A stretch of 64,000 nucleotides of DNA from Tropicimonas sp. IMCC6043 (GTDB lineage: Bacteria; Pseudomonadota; Alphaproteobacteria; Rhodobacterales; Rhodobacteraceae): positions 38,419 to 102,418 of the forward strand of contig NZ_SELO01000015.1 of NCBI RefSeq assembly GCF_004146235.1, written 5' to 3'. Positions 63,537-64,000 of this stretch are shown here, in pieces. The position numbers were made by a program, and so were the translations under genes. The notes beneath the pieces are model-generated. The model had not been told where the DNA came from. It saw nothing but the letters and a program-made list of their open reading frames with translations, and searched no databases. Every line of letters starts with the position of its first letter. Position 1 is the stretch's first letter.

Positions 63537-64000
63537 ATGGATCCCCTTCAGAAACTCGACCAATACCTCACCTCCGACAACGCCCCCGAAAATTCGATGG
63601 CGATCTCAGACCTAGACGGCTTCCTGACCGGCGTGGCGTGTCTTCCGGAAGAGATCTCGGAGGAGGTTTGGATGGTAACGGCTCTCGGAGATCCAGATGC
63701 CGTGCCTGACGACATCAAGAAACTAGTTACTGATCGGTTCGACGAAATCCACTCGATCTTGGAGCAACAATCTCAGCCTATCGAACCAGTATTCTGGCAG
63801 ATGAAGGAAGGCCACGTAATCGCCATGGACTGGTGCGAAGGCTTCATGGACGCCGTAAAGCTGGCACCTGCCGCTTGGAAGTCCAAGGTCGAGACATCTG
63901 AGGGTGCGAAGCTCATGCTGCCAATCCTAGCCCACATGTTCGACGATCGCGGCAACTCGCTCTTTGGACTGCATCAAGAAGAGATCGACGACACGCTAGC
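63537..64000 (+). CDS. UPF0149 (YecA/YgfB-like) family protein, 3' end outside window
   Basis: The frame is open from ATG 63537 to the last base, giving at least 154 residues. The UPF0149 signature is visible near the start as ISDLDGFLTGVACLPEEISEEVWM, followed by EPVFWQMKEG and the IAMDWCEGFMDAVKLAPAAW block. Members bear a YecA/SecA-type C-terminal zinc domain in some cases; that region is beyond the window. Codons such as CTA, GTA, ACT, TCA and AAT are more frequent than in the rest of the window. It begins 203 bases after the tRNA-Arg gene. Confidence 0.85.
   Translation, partial: MDPLQKLDQYLTSDNAPENSMAISDLDGFLTGVACLPEEISEEVWMVTALGDPDAVPDDIKKLVTDRFDEIHSILEQQSQPIEPVFWQMKEGHVIAMDWCEGFMDAVKLAPAAWKSKVETSEGAKLMLPILAHMFDDRGNSLFGLHQEEIDDTL

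Noticed and set aside
63348..63563. A 71-codon minus-strand frame after the tRNA
   Set aside because: It overlaps the start of the UPF0149 gene, has no family features and no ribosome-binding site.

Overview
The window is about 64 kb of high-GC chromosomal DNA, densely coding on both strands. It most resembles a marine or soil alphaproteobacterium of the Rhodobacterales (Rhodobacteraceae/Paracoccaceae, Roseobacter-like). Pointers are an RpoH of the alphaproteobacterial type, an Aap-type general amino-acid ABC transporter, TRAP transporters, an ATP12-type F1 chaperone, paired small PqiA-like proteins before an MCE protein, the DUF6476-like/rluD/rpoH neighbourhood, and a VPLPA-CTERM protein. 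No species can be named from the sequence alone. I see no phage, CRISPR array, insertion sequence or biosynthetic gene cluster.

Layout. 1-500: the end of an EAL-domain phosphodiesterase gene. 613-7902: a hexuronate locus with kdgK, a FadR-type GntR regulator, and an operon uxaC-dctP-dctQ-dctM-kdgF-kduI. It probably imports galacturonate or unsaturated pectin-derived uronates through a TRAP system and channels them to 2-keto-3-deoxygluconate. 8024-13228 (minus): a PaaK-like ligase, folD overlapping a small chorismate mutase, fhs and tam; folD and fhs give a C1-folate module. 13500-17010: an acyltransferase, rpoH, rluD and a small membrane protein. 17110-20203 (minus): a beta-keto-acid cleavage enzyme, a decayed RTX-type gene end, a NagA-like protein lacking most catalytic signatures, and an NnrU-like membrane protein.

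20337-27504: a phosphohexomutase, then a complete oppABCDF operon. 27913-28617: an unrecognised periplasmic helical protein. 29043-33790: a Pqi-type lipid transport operon (two PqiA-like proteins, an enlarged MCE protein with a tandem-repeat tail, a PqiC-like lipoprotein). 33889-35607: radC and a VPLPA-CTERM protein. 36167-38619: the alpha operon rpsM-rpsK-rpoA-rplQ. 38813-42249: a LuxR-type solo, rarA, cytochrome c' and a b561-type cytochrome. 42329-45158: crcB-rluC-HAD phosphatase-ATP12, tightly overlapped. 45400-49953: aapJQMP. 50023-54913 (minus): sixA, argB, engB, a MOSC protein and yidC. 55064-58522: a GGDEF/EAL protein, ttcA and an EamA transporter, which separate yidC from yidD-rnpA-rpmH (58552-59309). 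59598-63177: a TVP38/TMEM64 protein, a MerA/Lpd-like flavoprotein and a histidine kinase. 63258-63334: tRNA-Arg(ACG), then a UPF0149 gene cut by the window end.

Most of the window is housekeeping and transport. The parts most worth a second look are the MCE protein's 93/100-residue repeats that differ by one heptad, the NagA-like protein without its catalytic residues, strong hairpins at the binding-protein/permease junction of three unrelated transporter operons, the RTX remnant, and the change in base and codon use after the tRNA-Arg gene. I did not find a clearly new multi-gene system.
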